Below, one piece after another: positions 52,652 through 61,984 of a stretch of DNA of 64,000 bases. The stretch lies in assembly GCA_022823145.1 (NCBI GenBank), contig JAJDXS010000080.1, positions 62,001 through 126,000 of the forward strand, written 5' to 3'. This stretch comes from Gemmatimonadota bacterium. Its GTDB lineage: Bacteria; Gemmatimonadota; Gemmatimonadetes; Longimicrobiales; Gaopeijiaceae. Made by a program: the position numbers and the translations under genes. How positions within the stretch are numbered: the first letter of the stretch is position 1; each line of letters starts with the position of its first letter. A model generated the notes under the pieces. The model searched no databases. It saw only the letters and a list, made by a program, of their open reading frames with translations, and had not been told where the DNA came from.

Positions 52652-54106
52652 ATGAGGCTTCGCACGAGGGATCTTCCCGTCTTTCCGGTGAGCGCGGGGC
52701 CGGTGAGGCTGGACGTGCGCCCAGACGTGCGCGCGGTCGACCCGCGCTCCTTCGCGATCGGTCCCGAGGACGGACCGCGGCTCGGCCTGGTGACCCTGGG
52801 GTGCGACAAGAACACCGTCGATTCCGAGCACATGATGGCCGCACTGGTGGCGTCGGGCGCGAGGGTGACCAGCGACGTGGAGGACGCGGAAGTCGTGGTG
52901 GTGAATACCTGCGGCTTCATCGACGCGGCCAAGGAACAGTCCATCGACACGATCCTGGGCGCGTGCGAACTCAAGGCCCGCGGCCGGGTGAGGGCGGTGG
53001 TGGCGGTCGGCTGCATGGTGCAGCGCTACCGGGCCGAGATGGAAGAGGAGATCCCCGAAGTGGACCTCTTCCTCGGCATCGCCGAGATGGCGCGCCTGGT
53101 TCCGGAGCTGCGCGCCCGGGGGCTGGTCGGTGAGACGTTCGTGCCGAACATGGAGCGGCCGCTGCGCATCCTGACCTCGGAAACACCGCACGTTTCCTAC
53201 CTCAAGGTGAGCGAGGGGTGCGACCATCGCTGCGCCTTCTGTGCCATCCCGCACATGCGCGGCCTGCACCGCTCGGCGGACCTGCACGCGCTGGTGGCCG
53301 AGGCCCGCGAACTGGGCGAGCAGGGGGTGCGCGAGCTCAACCTCGTGTCGCAGGACACCACCTGGTACGGCCGCGACCTCAGACGCCGCGACCGCTCCGC
53401 GCCGCTCCTCCACGATCTCTTGGAGGCGCTCGTGGAAGGCACGGAGGTGGACTGGTACCGGCTGCTTTACATGTACCCGTCCGGGATCACGCCGCGGCTG
53501 GTCCGGCTGATCGCACGCGAACCGCGTCTGCTCCCGTACCTGGACATGCCGCTGCAGCACGGAAGCGACGCGGTCCTGGCGCGCATGCGGCGCCCCGAGC
53601 GACAGGCCACGGTGCGCGAGCGCGTCCGCTGGCTCCGGGACGAGATCGACGACCTCACCCTGCGCACCACCGTCATCGTCGGCTTTCCGGGCGAGACCGA
53701 CGACGACGTGCGGATCATGATGGATTTTCTCGAGGAAATCCGTTTCGACCGGGTCGGCGCCTTCGCCTACTCGATCGAGGAGGGCACGGCGGCCGCTGCC
53801 ATGCCCGACCAGGTGCCCGACCAGCTGAAGGCCGAACGGCTGGAGATGGTCATGGAGCATCAGCGGGACCTCTCGCTCGAATCGAACATGGCGCGCGTGG
53901 GGACGCGGGCGCAACTGCTGGTCGACGAGCTCACACCAGGCGAGGCCGGCCACGAAGCGGTCGGGCGCACCCAGGGACAGGCGATCGAGGTGGACGGACA
54001 GACGCTGCTTGCCTCTGCCGGTGCGGCGCGCCCCGGCGATATCGTCGACGTGGAGATCGTGGAGGCGGGAGACTACGACCTGTTCGGGAGGGTGATCGAT
54101 GCTTGA
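52652..54106 (+). CDS. rimO: Ribosomal protein S12 methylthiotransferase RimO
   Basis: 484 aa radical SAM enzyme that methylthiolates Asp88 of S12. Domain order: UPF0004 N-terminal domain with 'LVTLGCDKNTVDSEHMMAALV' (split) and further cluster ligands in 'VVVNTCGFIDAAKEQS' and 'AVVAVGCMVQRY'; radical SAM cluster 'CDHRCAFCAIPHMRG' (Cys-x3-Cys-x2-Cys) near 190; C-terminal TRAM domain near 410-480. The 'CDHRCAFCAIP' form and 'GLHRS' favour RimO over MiaB. An N-terminal extension of about 45 residues precedes the first domain. ATG at 52652 lies 7 nt after the lolA stop; overlaps the next gene by 8 nt. Confidence 0.95.
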   Translation: MRLRTRDLPVFPVSAGPVRLDVRPDVRAVDPRSFAIGPEDGPRLGLVTLGCDKNTVDSEHMMAALVASGARVTSDVEDAEVVVVNTCGFIDAAKEQSIDTILGACELKARGRVRAVVAVGCMVQRYRAEMEEEIPEVDLFLGIAEMARLVPELRARGLVGETFVPNMERPLRILTSETPHVSYLKVSEGCDHRCAFCAIPHMRGLHRSADLHALVAEARELGEQGVRELNLVSQDTTWYGRDLRRRDRSAPLLHDLLEALVEGTEVDWYRLLYMYPSGITPRLVRLIAREPRLLPYLDMPLQHGSDAVLARMRRPERQATVRERVRWLRDEIDDLTLRTTVIVGFPGETDDDVRIMMDFLEEIRFDRVGAFAYSIEEGTAAAAMPDQVPDQLKAERLEMVMEHQRDLSLESNMARVGTRAQLLVDELTPGEAGHEAVGRTQGQAIEVDGQTLLASAGAARPGDIVDVEIVEAGDYDLFGRVIDA

Positions 54107-55121
54107 GAGCGGACCCCGGCGGGTGCGGATCGGCGTGATCGGGACGGGGGTGACGAGCCAGTTGCTGCACCTGCCGATCCTCAGCGAGCGCGCCGACGTC
54201 GAGGTAACCGCGATTTCGGACCTAGATGCGGTCAAGGGACAGGCCGTGGCCGAGCGCTTCGGCGTGCCGCGCGTGCTGACCGACGACGAGCTGATCGCCG
54301 CGGAGGAGATCGAGGGCGTGGTGATCTGCGCGCCCAGTTTCCTTCACGAGAGCTTTGCGGCGGCCTGCCTCGAAGCGGGCAAGCACGTGCTGGTCGAGCG
54401 TCCGCTGGCGCTGTCGCCCGGCGGGGCACGCCACCTGCTGGAGGTCGCCCGGGCGACGGGCAAGGGCGTTGTGACGGGGCTGTCGCACCGCTATCAGGCC
54501 AATGTACGGGCGTTGCGCTCCGCGATCGCCGAGGGTGCGCTGGGCGAGATCGGCACCGCGAGGGTGACCTGGCTCAACCGAGCCGTGCGACGTCCGCGGA
54601 CGGGGTGGCGGCGGCGTGCGCTGGAATCGGGTGGCGGCGCGCTGATGGACCTGGGGGTGCCGGCGCTGGATCTCGCGCTCTGGGTGCTCGGCTACCCGGA
54701 GATGGGCCGCGTGGCCGCCACCACCCGCGGCGACGGCTTCGACGTGGAGGAGGAGGCGCACGTCCATGCGGTTACGCGTGACGGGGTGGCCGTGACGCTC
54801 ACGGCCAGCTGGCGCCTGCATGCCCCCGCGGACCGTCACCGCCTCTGGGTCCTCGGCTCGGAGGGCAGCGCGCGCCTGTCACCGCTCTCCATCTACAAGC
54901 AGATCGGGGGGCGCACGGTCGACATTACCCCCCGCCAGCCCATCCCGCGCGGCGGCGAGGACCACTTCACCAACGGCTACCGCCGCCTGCTGGACGAATT
55001 CGTGCGGGTCGTCGGGGGGACCGCCGCCGCGATGCCTCCTACCGACCAGATCGGGCTGATGACGCTCATCGAGGCCGCCTACGAGTCGGCGCACGAGGGT
55101 CGCGAGGTCAAGCTCTCCTGA
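54099..55121 (+). CDS. Gfo/Idh/MocA-family oxidoreductase
   Basis: 340 aa NAD(P)-dependent dehydrogenase of unknown substrate. Rossmann start 'RIGVIGTGVTSQLLHLPIL' near 8; 'AVAERFGVPRVLTDDELI', 'EGVVICAPSFLHESFAAACLEAGKHVLVERPLALS' (split) with the conserved E-K/R-P-like 'VERPLAL'; the C-terminal alpha/beta domain has 'ESGGGALMDLGVPALDLALWVLG' (split), the G-G-x-x-x-D-x-x-H-like position. Typical Lys in EKP is Arg here (ERP), which occurs in part of the family. It overlaps rimO by 8 nt and lnt by 1 nt, so is translationally coupled to housekeeping genes, yet its own role is unclear. Confidence 0.88.
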   Translation: MLESGPRRVRIGVIGTGVTSQLLHLPILSERADVEVTAISDLDAVKGQAVAERFGVPRVLTDDELIAAEEIEGVVICAPSFLHESFAAACLEAGKHVLVERPLALSPGGARHLLEVARATGKGVVTGLSHRYQANVRALRSAIAEGALGEIGTARVTWLNRAVRRPRTGWRRRALESGGGALMDLGVPALDLALWVLGYPEMGRVAATTRGDGFDVEEEAHVHAVTRDGVAVTLTASWRLHAPADRHRLWVLGSEGSARLSPLSIYKQIGGRTVDITPRQPIPRGGEDHFTNGYRRLLDEFVRVVGGTAAAMPPTDQIGLMTLIEAAYESAHEGREVKLS

Positions 55122-56704
55122 TGTCGCCGCCGGGCGCCGCGGGCCCGCCGTCCGGGAGCACCGCGCCCACCGCACTATTCCTCGCTGCCGCCTCGGGCCT
55201 CGCGATCGGCGCCACCTTCTCCCCGCACGGAGGCCCCGTCGTCCCCTTCCTGGCCTTCGCCCCGCTCGCGGCCTCCCTCTCCCTCACCACGCGCGACCTC
55301 TCGGCGCCCCCCCTGGCCCCCTTCGCACAGGGCTTCACGGCCGCCGTCGTCGCGCACGGGATCGGTCTCTACTGGATGGTGCCGTCGCTCTCCTGGCGAA
55401 CGCCGCTGGCGGTCCCCACCTACCTCCTCGTCCTGCTCCTCATAGGCGTCGTCGCGGGTGCGGCCTGCGGCGCCGCCACATTCCTTCACGGCCGCAAGGG
55501 ATGGCCGCTGGCGCTGGCGCTCGCCGCCTGCTGGACCGGTTTCGAGTGGCTGGCGGCACGCGTACCCTGGGTCCCCTACGCCTGGCTCAACGCGGGAGGC
55601 TCGCTCGCATGGCATCCGGCTCTGGCCGCCGGGGCCGAGGTGTTCGGGGCGCGGTTCCTGACCTTCTGGACGGTGGCGGCGGGGGCTTGCCTGGCGGCTT
55701 TGCCAGTGCCGTGGTGGTCCTGGTCACGCCGGCTCCTCGGCTCGTCACCCGTGCCCCGGGCCGCGCCGCGCACCATCGCCCTCGTCTCGCTCCTGCTGGC
55801 CCTTCCCGCGCTCGCAGGCCAGATCCGCCAGGCCGCTCTCGACTCCCCGCTCAACGCGGGCGCGCTGGCGGAGGTCGCGGTCGTACAGCCCGGACGCACC
55901 GGCGGCGACCTCGATCGGTGGCTCGACCCGCTCCGGGACCAGGCGGGCATCCGGCCCTTCGTCGCGGCGGTTTTCCCGGAACGCTTCCTCGGGGTCCCGG
56001 GTCCCGACCTCGCCCGGTCCGCCCGCGCGCTCCAGACCGACATCCTGATCGGCGCCCTCGACGCCGAACCGCTTGCCGACAGTCCGGACACCCTCTGGTA
56101 CAACGCCGCCTTCGTACAGCCCGCCGCCGGCCCCGCACCGCCGCCGTACCGCAAGACCCGCCTGGTCCCGGGACTGGAAGCCACGGGAGTCTGGCCGGCA
56201 GCCGGACGCCCTCTTCCCGGCCGCGGCTATGCGGTGGGCCGCGACCCTCGTCCACTGACGCTGGGCGGTCACCCCACGGGCGTCATGATCTGCTACGATT
56301 CGGCCTTCGAGGCGACCGCGCGCACCCTCGTCCGCGCCGGGGCCGAGTGGCTGGCGGTCATCTCCAACGACGACTGGCTGGACCCCGGGCGCCCTTTCCG
56401 CACCACCTGGGCATACTGGCAGCATGCGACGCACGGACGTCTTCGCGCGATTGAGAACCGGGTGTCGGTGATTCAGGTCGGAGCCACCGGCTACAGCTTC
56501 GCGGTGTCTCCAGCGGGCAGGGGAGCACCCTACGCGCTCGAACCCGGCGCGGAGGGCGTCGCGGTTCTCACGGCGGCGCCCCCGCGCGGCATCACCCTCT
56601 TCACGCGCACCGGCGACCTCCTCGGCGTGGTCTGCTTCGCCGTCTTCGTGGCGGGGGCGATCGGCGGCGCGATGCCAAATGTAATGTCGAGATTACATTT
56701 GTAA
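55121..56704 (+). CDS. lnt: Apolipoprotein N-acyltransferase
   Basis: Last step of lipoprotein maturation, 527 aa. About six N-terminal spans (LFLAAASGLAIGATF to LVSLLLALPALAG), then a nitrilase-like periplasmic domain from about 250. Expected triad: Glu in 'AVFPERFLG', Lys in 'PYRKTRLVPGLE', Cys in 'GVMICYDSAFE'; the later 'VISNDDWLD' and 'HATHGRLRAIENRVSVIQ' match the family. All three are present, so activity is likely. It would N-acylate the many lipoproteins of this window. The ORF ends within the tandem dyads at 56677-56717, so its C-terminal tail (MPNVMSRLHL) is encoded by regulatory-looking DNA. Confidence 0.9.
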   Translation: MSPPGAAGPPSGSTAPTALFLAAASGLAIGATFSPHGGPVVPFLAFAPLAASLSLTTRDLSAPPLAPFAQGFTAAVVAHGIGLYWMVPSLSWRTPLAVPTYLLVLLLIGVVAGAACGAATFLHGRKGWPLALALAACWTGFEWLAARVPWVPYAWLNAGGSLAWHPALAAGAEVFGARFLTFWTVAAGACLAALPVPWWSWSRRLLGSSPVPRAAPRTIALVSLLLALPALAGQIRQAALDSPLNAGALAEVAVVQPGRTGGDLDRWLDPLRDQAGIRPFVAAVFPERFLGVPGPDLARSARALQTDILIGALDAEPLADSPDTLWYNAAFVQPAAGPAPPPYRKTRLVPGLEATGVWPAAGRPLPGRGYAVGRDPRPLTLGGHPTGVMICYDSAFEATARTLVRAGAEWLAVISNDDWLDPGRPFRTTWAYWQHATHGRLRAIENRVSVIQVGATGYSFAVSPAGRGAPYALEPGAEGVAVLTAAPPRGITLFTRTGDLLGVVCFAVFVAGAIGGAMPNVMSRLHL

Positions 56705-56717
56705 TATTGACATTACA
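56677..56717. promoter_or_regulatory. Two tandem 18-bp dyads (operator-like) at the lnt/prfA junction
   Basis: TGTAAT-GTCGAG-ATTACA (56680-56697) and TGTAAT-ATTGAC-ATTACA (56700-56717) are two copies of one dyad, TGTAAT-N6-ATTACA, with a 2-nt gap; centres are 20 bp apart, two helical turns. The first extends to AAATGTAAT/ATTACATTT. A TACA-TT-TGTA core (56694-56703) also fits the TACAnnTGTA type bound by BlaI/CopY-family repressors, by comparison only. TTGACA sits at 56707-56712. The region is AT-rich in GC-rich DNA. The regulator is not in the window. Confidence 0.6.
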
Positions 56718-56768
56718 TAGCCATCGACCGTCTGCTGCGGCCGGATCCGGCCCCCGAGGGGGCCGGCG

Positions 56769-56797
56769 TTCACCGTCCACCGACGGTCGGCTACATT
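56769..56797 (+). promoter_or_regulatory. Candidate promoter for prfA
   Basis: TTCACC (56769-56774), 17-nt spacer, TACATT (56792-56797). Transcription would start near 56804, about 37 nt before the ATC initiation codon proposed at 56841. The dyads above lie directly upstream. The -35 match is modest. Confidence 0.4.
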
Positions 56798-56840
56798 GTT
56801 GGGCTGACGTCCCGCCACCCTGTCCGCACGGAGAACCGCC

Positions 56841-57925
<1,085 letters not shown>

Positions 57926-57929
<4 letters not shown>

Positions 57930-58852
57930 CCGGCTCGCCCTCCACCGCCCCCCGCCGTTCACCCCCCGGCGGTGCCGGCGAACGGCGGTGGACCGTCATG
58001 GAGGTCGCGCGCTGGAGCGGAGATTTCCTGCGCGGCAAGGGTGTCGAGGACGGCCGTCTGAACGCCGAATACCTGCTGGCCCACGTCCTCGGGATCGGCC
58101 GGCTCCAGCTGTACCTGGATTTCGACCGACCCCTCGCCGAGACCGAACTGGCCGTCTACCGTCCCCTGCTCCGGCGCCGGGCGGCGCGCGAGCCGCTGCA
58201 ATACCTGCTCGGGTCCGCGCCCTTCCGGGACCTGGAGCTCGCGGTCGACCCCCGCGTCGCCATCCCGCGCCCCGAGACGGAGTACCTGCTCGAGGTGCTG
58301 GCCCGGGTCGCCGGGCACGACCGCGTCTTCGAATCCGCCCTCGACGTCGGGACGGGGTCGGGGGCGATCGCAATCGCCCTGGCGGCCGAGGGGCTGGCCC
58401 GGTCCGTCACCGCGACCGACATCTCTGCCGACGCCCTCGAGGTCGCGCGCTCGAACGCGAGGGCGTGCGGCCGGCCCGCCATCGATTTCCGCCGGGGTTC
58501 GTTGCTGGATCCGGTGGGGGGGCTCACCTTCGATCTCGTCCTGTCCAACCCGCCGTATCTGAGCGAGGCGGAGTGGCGCGGGGCCGAACCCGAAGTGCGG
58601 GAGTGGGAGCCGCGCGCCGCCATGGTGGCCGGGCAGGGAGGGTTGGCCCTCATCGCCGCCCTCGTCGCGGGCGTGGAAGCCGTCCTGCGCCCGGACGGGT
58701 GGTTCGGGCTGGAGGTGGGGAGTGCCCAGGGCGAAACCGTGGCCGGCTTCATCAGCGATACGGGACGCTTTCGGTCGGTCCGGTTACATGACGACCTTAC
58801 AGGCCGCCAACGCTATGTTTTTGCACGGAGGTTGACGCATGACCAACATTGA
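57926..58852 (+). CDS. prmC: Release factor glutamine methyltransferase PrmC (HemK)
   Basis: 308 aa from TTG 57926, or 284 aa from ATG 57998; the conserved core starts at '[21 protein letters not shown]' (split), favouring 57998 on homology, whereas TTG 57926 overlaps the prfA stop (TTGA) after GGGGAGG. SAM-binding motif '[16 protein letters not shown]', acidic strand end '[14 protein letters not shown]', and catalytic '[12 protein letters not shown]' (NPPY, the glutamine-binding loop). Methylates the Gln of the GGQ motif in release factors. Adjacent to prfA as usual. The last 14 nt overlap the ylbF-like gene. Confidence 0.93.
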
Positions 58853-59198
58853 TGACCTGGCCGGATCCCTGGGCCGTGCGCTCGGGAATACCCCCGAATA
58901 CCGGACGCTTGCCCGGGCGAAGGAGTGCGCGGACGACGATCGCCGGATCGTGGAGCTGACCAACCAGCTCAGGCAGCAGGAAGGGACGCTGCAGGCCGCG
59001 ATCCGGGAAGGAAAGGAGCCGGACCAGGCGGAAATGGAGCGCTACGAAGCGGCGTTGAACAAGCTGCAGGCGTCGTCGGTATACCAGAGCCTCGTGTCCG
59101 CGCAGGCCAACTTCGACAAGGTCATGTACCGGGTAAACGCGGCCATCCAGAAGGGGATGCAGGAGGGTGCAGCGTCCCGCATCATCCTCACTTCATGA
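58839..59198 (+). CDS. YlbF/YmcA-family regulator
   Basis: 119 aa, almost entirely helical ('LGRALGNTPEYRTLARAKECADDD', split; 'ELTNQLRQQEGTLQAAIREGKEP'; 'NKLQASSVYQSLVSAQANFDKVMYRVNAAIQKGMQEG', split), the antiparallel helix-hairpin of the Com_YlbF family. In Firmicutes YlbF, YmcA and YaaT affect competence, sporulation and RNA cleavage by RNase Y; in this diderm the role is unknown. It starts within the end of prmC, overlapping by 14 nt, so is translationally coupled. Confidence 0.85.
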   Translation: MTNIDDLAGSLGRALGNTPEYRTLARAKECADDDRRIVELTNQLRQQEGTLQAAIREGKEPDQAEMERYEAALNKLQASSVYQSLVSAQANFDKVMYRVNAAIQKGMQEGAASRIILTS

Positions 59199-59247
59199 GC
59201 GATCAGTGACGGCCAGCAACGAGTCCGGGCGACGGCGGGAGCGTTCG

Positions 59248-59904
59248 ATGCCCAGGAGCATCAGCGACCTGCGTGAGCCGACCGAGCGGATTACCGGGCC
59301 GATCACCCGGTGGCTGATACGGCGGGGGGTCCATCCCAACGCCATCACGGTGGCGGGCTTCCTGGTCACCGTGGCCGGGGCGGTCATGTACTCGCAGGAC
59401 CATGTCCGCACGGCCGGACTTCTCATGCTGCTCGGCGGCCTGTGCGACGTCTTCGACGGCAGTGTGGCGCGGGTATCCGGCCTCGCCTCCAAGTTCGGGG
59501 CCTTCTTCGACGCCACCCTGGATCGCATCTCCGAAATCGCGATGTACATCGGGCTCATGAGCCTCTACAACGCCTACCAGGTCGAGTTCGTCGACATCCT
59601 GATGATCTACATCATCGCCCTGGCACTCGGAGGCTCGCTGATGGTGAGCTACACGCGGGCCAAGGCGGAGTCGCTCGGATTCGACTGCTCGGTCGGGCTC
59701 ATGCAGAGAGGCGAGCGTATCCTGATCCTCGGTCTGGGGTCGCTGATCTTCGGCCTCGCGTGGGACGGCCTGGTTCTCACCGTGATCATCGTGATCGTAG
59801 CCGTATTGACAAATGCCACGGCCGTGCAGCGCATCTTCTGGGTGTACAGGCGCGGCACGGGCGTTCCTCTAGACAACGGCGGCCCGACCGCCGGAAAGGG
59901 TTAG
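59248..59904 (+). CDS. CDP-alcohol phosphatidyltransferase (phosphatidylinositol-phosphate synthase-like)
   Basis: 218 aa membrane enzyme. The signature D-x2-D-G-x2-A-R-x8-G-x3-D-x3-D is intact: 'CDVFDGSVARVSGLASKFGAFFDATLDR' (split), near residues 65-90. About five or six spans flank it ('ITVAGFLVTVAGAVMYS', 'ILMIYIIALALGGSLMVSY', 'VLTVIIVIVAVLT'). It swaps CMP of a CDP-lipid for a polar alcohol. The next gene makes inositol-3-phosphate, so I infer it makes phosphatidylinositol phosphate, as in actinobacteria and archaea. ATG 59248 has GGGAG 7 nt upstream. Alternative: phosphatidylglycerol-phosphate synthase. Confidence 0.85.
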   Translation: MPRSISDLREPTERITGPITRWLIRRGVHPNAITVAGFLVTVAGAVMYSQDHVRTAGLLMLLGGLCDVFDGSVARVSGLASKFGAFFDATLDRISEIAMYIGLMSLYNAYQVEFVDILMIYIIALALGGSLMVSYTRAKAESLGFDCSVGLMQRGERILILGLGSLIFGLAWDGLVLTVIIVIVAVLTNATAVQRIFWVYRRGTGVPLDNGGPTAGKG

Positions 59905-59910
59905 GTCACA

Positions 59911-61227
59911 GTGGACCAGCCTCCCAGGATCTCTTCGTCCGGCGGGCGCGTGGGTGTCCTGCTCCCCGGGCTCGGTGCGGTAGCCACCACGGTGGTGGCC
60001 GGCGTCGAGGCGGTAAGGCGGGGCCTGGCGCAGCCCTTCGGCAGCCTGACACAGATGAACACGATTCGTCTGGGCAAGCGCACCGAAGCGCGTGCGCCGC
60101 TCATCAAGGATCTCATCGACCTTGCCGGGCTCGATCAACTGGTCTTCGGCGCGTGGGACCCCATACCTGACGACGCCTACGACAGCGCCGTGAACGCCGG
60201 TGTCCTGGACCGCACGCAGCACCTGGACCCGATCCGGGACTTTCTGAAATCGGTGAAGCCCATGCCGGCGGTTTTCGACACCGCGTATGTCAAGCGGCTG
60301 GACGGGCCGAACCGGAAGAGGGAGGGGAGCCGGATGGAGCTGGCGGAGGCGGTGCGCGAGGACATCCGCCGCTTCAAGTCGGAGCACGGGTGTAGCCGCG
60401 CCGTGATGATCTGGTGCGGTTCGACCGAGGTGTTTCAGCGCTCGGGATCCGCGCACGCCACCCCCGAGGCCTTCGAGCAGGCGATGCGCGACGACGACCC
60501 CGCGATCGCGCCCAGCATGATCTACGCCTGGGCGGCGATCATGGAGGGGGTGCCCTACGCGAACGGGGCGCCGAACCTGTCGGCCGACGTGCCGGCACTG
60601 GAGGCACTGGCCCAGGACCGCGGCGTGCCCGTCGCCGGCAAGGACTTCAAGACGGGTCAGACGCTGATGAAGACGATCCTGGCCCCGGGGCTGAAGGCGA
60701 GGATGCTGGGGGTCAGCGGCTGGTTCAGCACCAACATCCTGGGCAACCGCGACGGCGAGGTCCTCGACGACCCCGAATCCTTCAAGACCAAGGAGGAGTC
60801 CAAGCTCGGCGTGCTCGAATACATCCTGCAGCCACGGATGTACCCCGAACTGTACGGCCGGCTCTACCACAAGGTCCGGATCAACTACTACCCCCCCCGG
60901 GGGGACGACAAGGAAGGCTGGGACAACCTCGACATCTTCGGATGGCTGGGGTATCCCATGCAGATCAAGGTGGACTTCCTGTGCCGGGACTCGATCCTCG
61001 CCGCGCCGATCGTCCTTGATCTGGCGCTCTTCCTGGATCTGGCCGCGCGTTCGGGCATGGGAGGGATCCAGGAGTGGCTCTCCTTCTACTTCAAGAGCCC
61101 GCATACGCCCGAGGGGCTCTACCCGGAGCACGACCTGTTCATCCAGCACAAGAAGCTCAAGAACACCCTGCGGTGGCTGGCGGGAGAGGATCAGATCACC
61201 CATCTGGGGCGGGAGTACTACGAATAG
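59911..61227 (+). CDS. Inositol-3-phosphate synthase
   Basis: 438 aa, GTG start. Converts glucose-6-phosphate to 1D-myo-inositol 3-phosphate with NAD. 'RVGVLLPGLGAVATTVVAGVEA' (split) gives the Rossmann Gly loop near 15; 'GSTEVF', 'PYANGAPNLSADVPALEALA', 'VPVAGKDFKTGQTLMKTILAPG' (split; the G-K-D-x-K-x-G-Q motif with catalytic lysines), 'STNILGNRDG' and 'CRDSILAAPIVLDLALFLDLA' (split) are the family blocks. It lies 6 nt after the phosphatidyltransferase gene. Together they point to inositol phospholipid, or inositol-based solute, production. Confidence 0.95.
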   Translation: MDQPPRISSSGGRVGVLLPGLGAVATTVVAGVEAVRRGLAQPFGSLTQMNTIRLGKRTEARAPLIKDLIDLAGLDQLVFGAWDPIPDDAYDSAVNAGVLDRTQHLDPIRDFLKSVKPMPAVFDTAYVKRLDGPNRKREGSRMELAEAVREDIRRFKSEHGCSRAVMIWCGSTEVFQRSGSAHATPEAFEQAMRDDDPAIAPSMIYAWAAIMEGVPYANGAPNLSADVPALEALAQDRGVPVAGKDFKTGQTLMKTILAPGLKARMLGVSGWFSTNILGNRDGEVLDDPESFKTKEESKLGVLEYILQPRMYPELYGRLYHKVRINYYPPRGDDKEGWDNLDIFGWLGYPMQIKVDFLCRDSILAAPIVLDLALFLDLAARSGMGGIQEWLSFYFKSPHTPEGLYPEHDLFIQHKKLKNTLRWLAGEDQITHLGREYYE

Positions 61228-61279
61228 CGGGGCCGTGTCGAGGGCGTTTCCGGGGCGCCGGGAGGGTTAGGGAAGCGGC

Positions 61280-61942
61280 ATGAGCGGCATACCCGAGACG
61301 CGCGGCCGGTTCATTGTGATCGAGGGTGCCGAGGGGGTCGGAAAGACCACCCAGGTGCGCCGGCTGGCAGCCTTCCTCGAAGGAGCGGGACTGCCTCTCG
61401 TCATGGCGCGCGAGCCGGGGGGCACGGCGGTCGGTGAAGGGATCCGCCAACTGTTGCTTCACGGCAGCGAGGGTCCGGTTGCGCGCGAGACCGAGTTGTT
61501 GCTTATCCTGGCCGCTCGCGCCTCGGTGGTGCGCGAGGTGGTGGAGCCGGCGCTCGCTGCGGGCAAGTGGGTGCTGTCCGACCGCTTCGACCTGAGCTCG
61601 TTCGCCTACCAGGGCTACGGCAGAGGCATCGGTGTGGATTTGGTGGCGCGTCTGAACGAATACGCGACCGGGGGGCTCGCCGCCGACCTCTACCTGGTGC
61701 TCGACCTGGCCGTCGAGGAGGGGATGGCCCGTCAGGCGCGTGAGGCCAGGTCACCCGATCGATTCGAGGCCGAGGATTCGACCTTTCGACGGGCGGTCCG
61801 CGAAGGGTATCTTGAACTGGCCCGATCCGTGGACCGGGCCGTGCTGGTGTCTGCGGACGGGAGTCCCGGCGAGGTGGAAGAGCGCATCCGCAGCGAGATG
61901 TTCGCGCGCTTCCCGGAAACTTTTGGGGAAGGCGGGGTTTAG
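61280..61942 (+). CDS. tmk: Thymidylate kinase
   Basis: 220 aa, phosphorylates dTMP to dTDP. P-loop 'RFIVIEGAEGVGKTTQVRRL' (split), 'AREPGGTAVGEGIRQLLL' (DR-x-type base loop region), 'GKWVLSDRFDLSSFAYQGYGRGI' (split; the DRF/Y-x-x-S-x-x-A-Y-Q motif), and LID region 'ARSPDRFEAEDSTFRRAVREGY' (split). AGGGAAGCGG precedes the ATG. Followed at 42 nt by the C-terminal processing protease, and probably in the same run as the inositol genes. Confidence 0.95.
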   Translation: MSGIPETRGRFIVIEGAEGVGKTTQVRRLAAFLEGAGLPLVMAREPGGTAVGEGIRQLLLHGSEGPVARETELLLILAARASVVREVVEPALAAGKWVLSDRFDLSSFAYQGYGRGIGVDLVARLNEYATGGLAADLYLVLDLAVEEGMARQAREARSPDRFEAEDSTFRRAVREGYLELARSVDRAVLVSADGSPGEVEERIRSEMFARFPETFGEGGV

Positions 61943-61984
61943 AAGCATGCACGAGTGTGGTATCCGGGCGGGGAAGGAGCCTGC

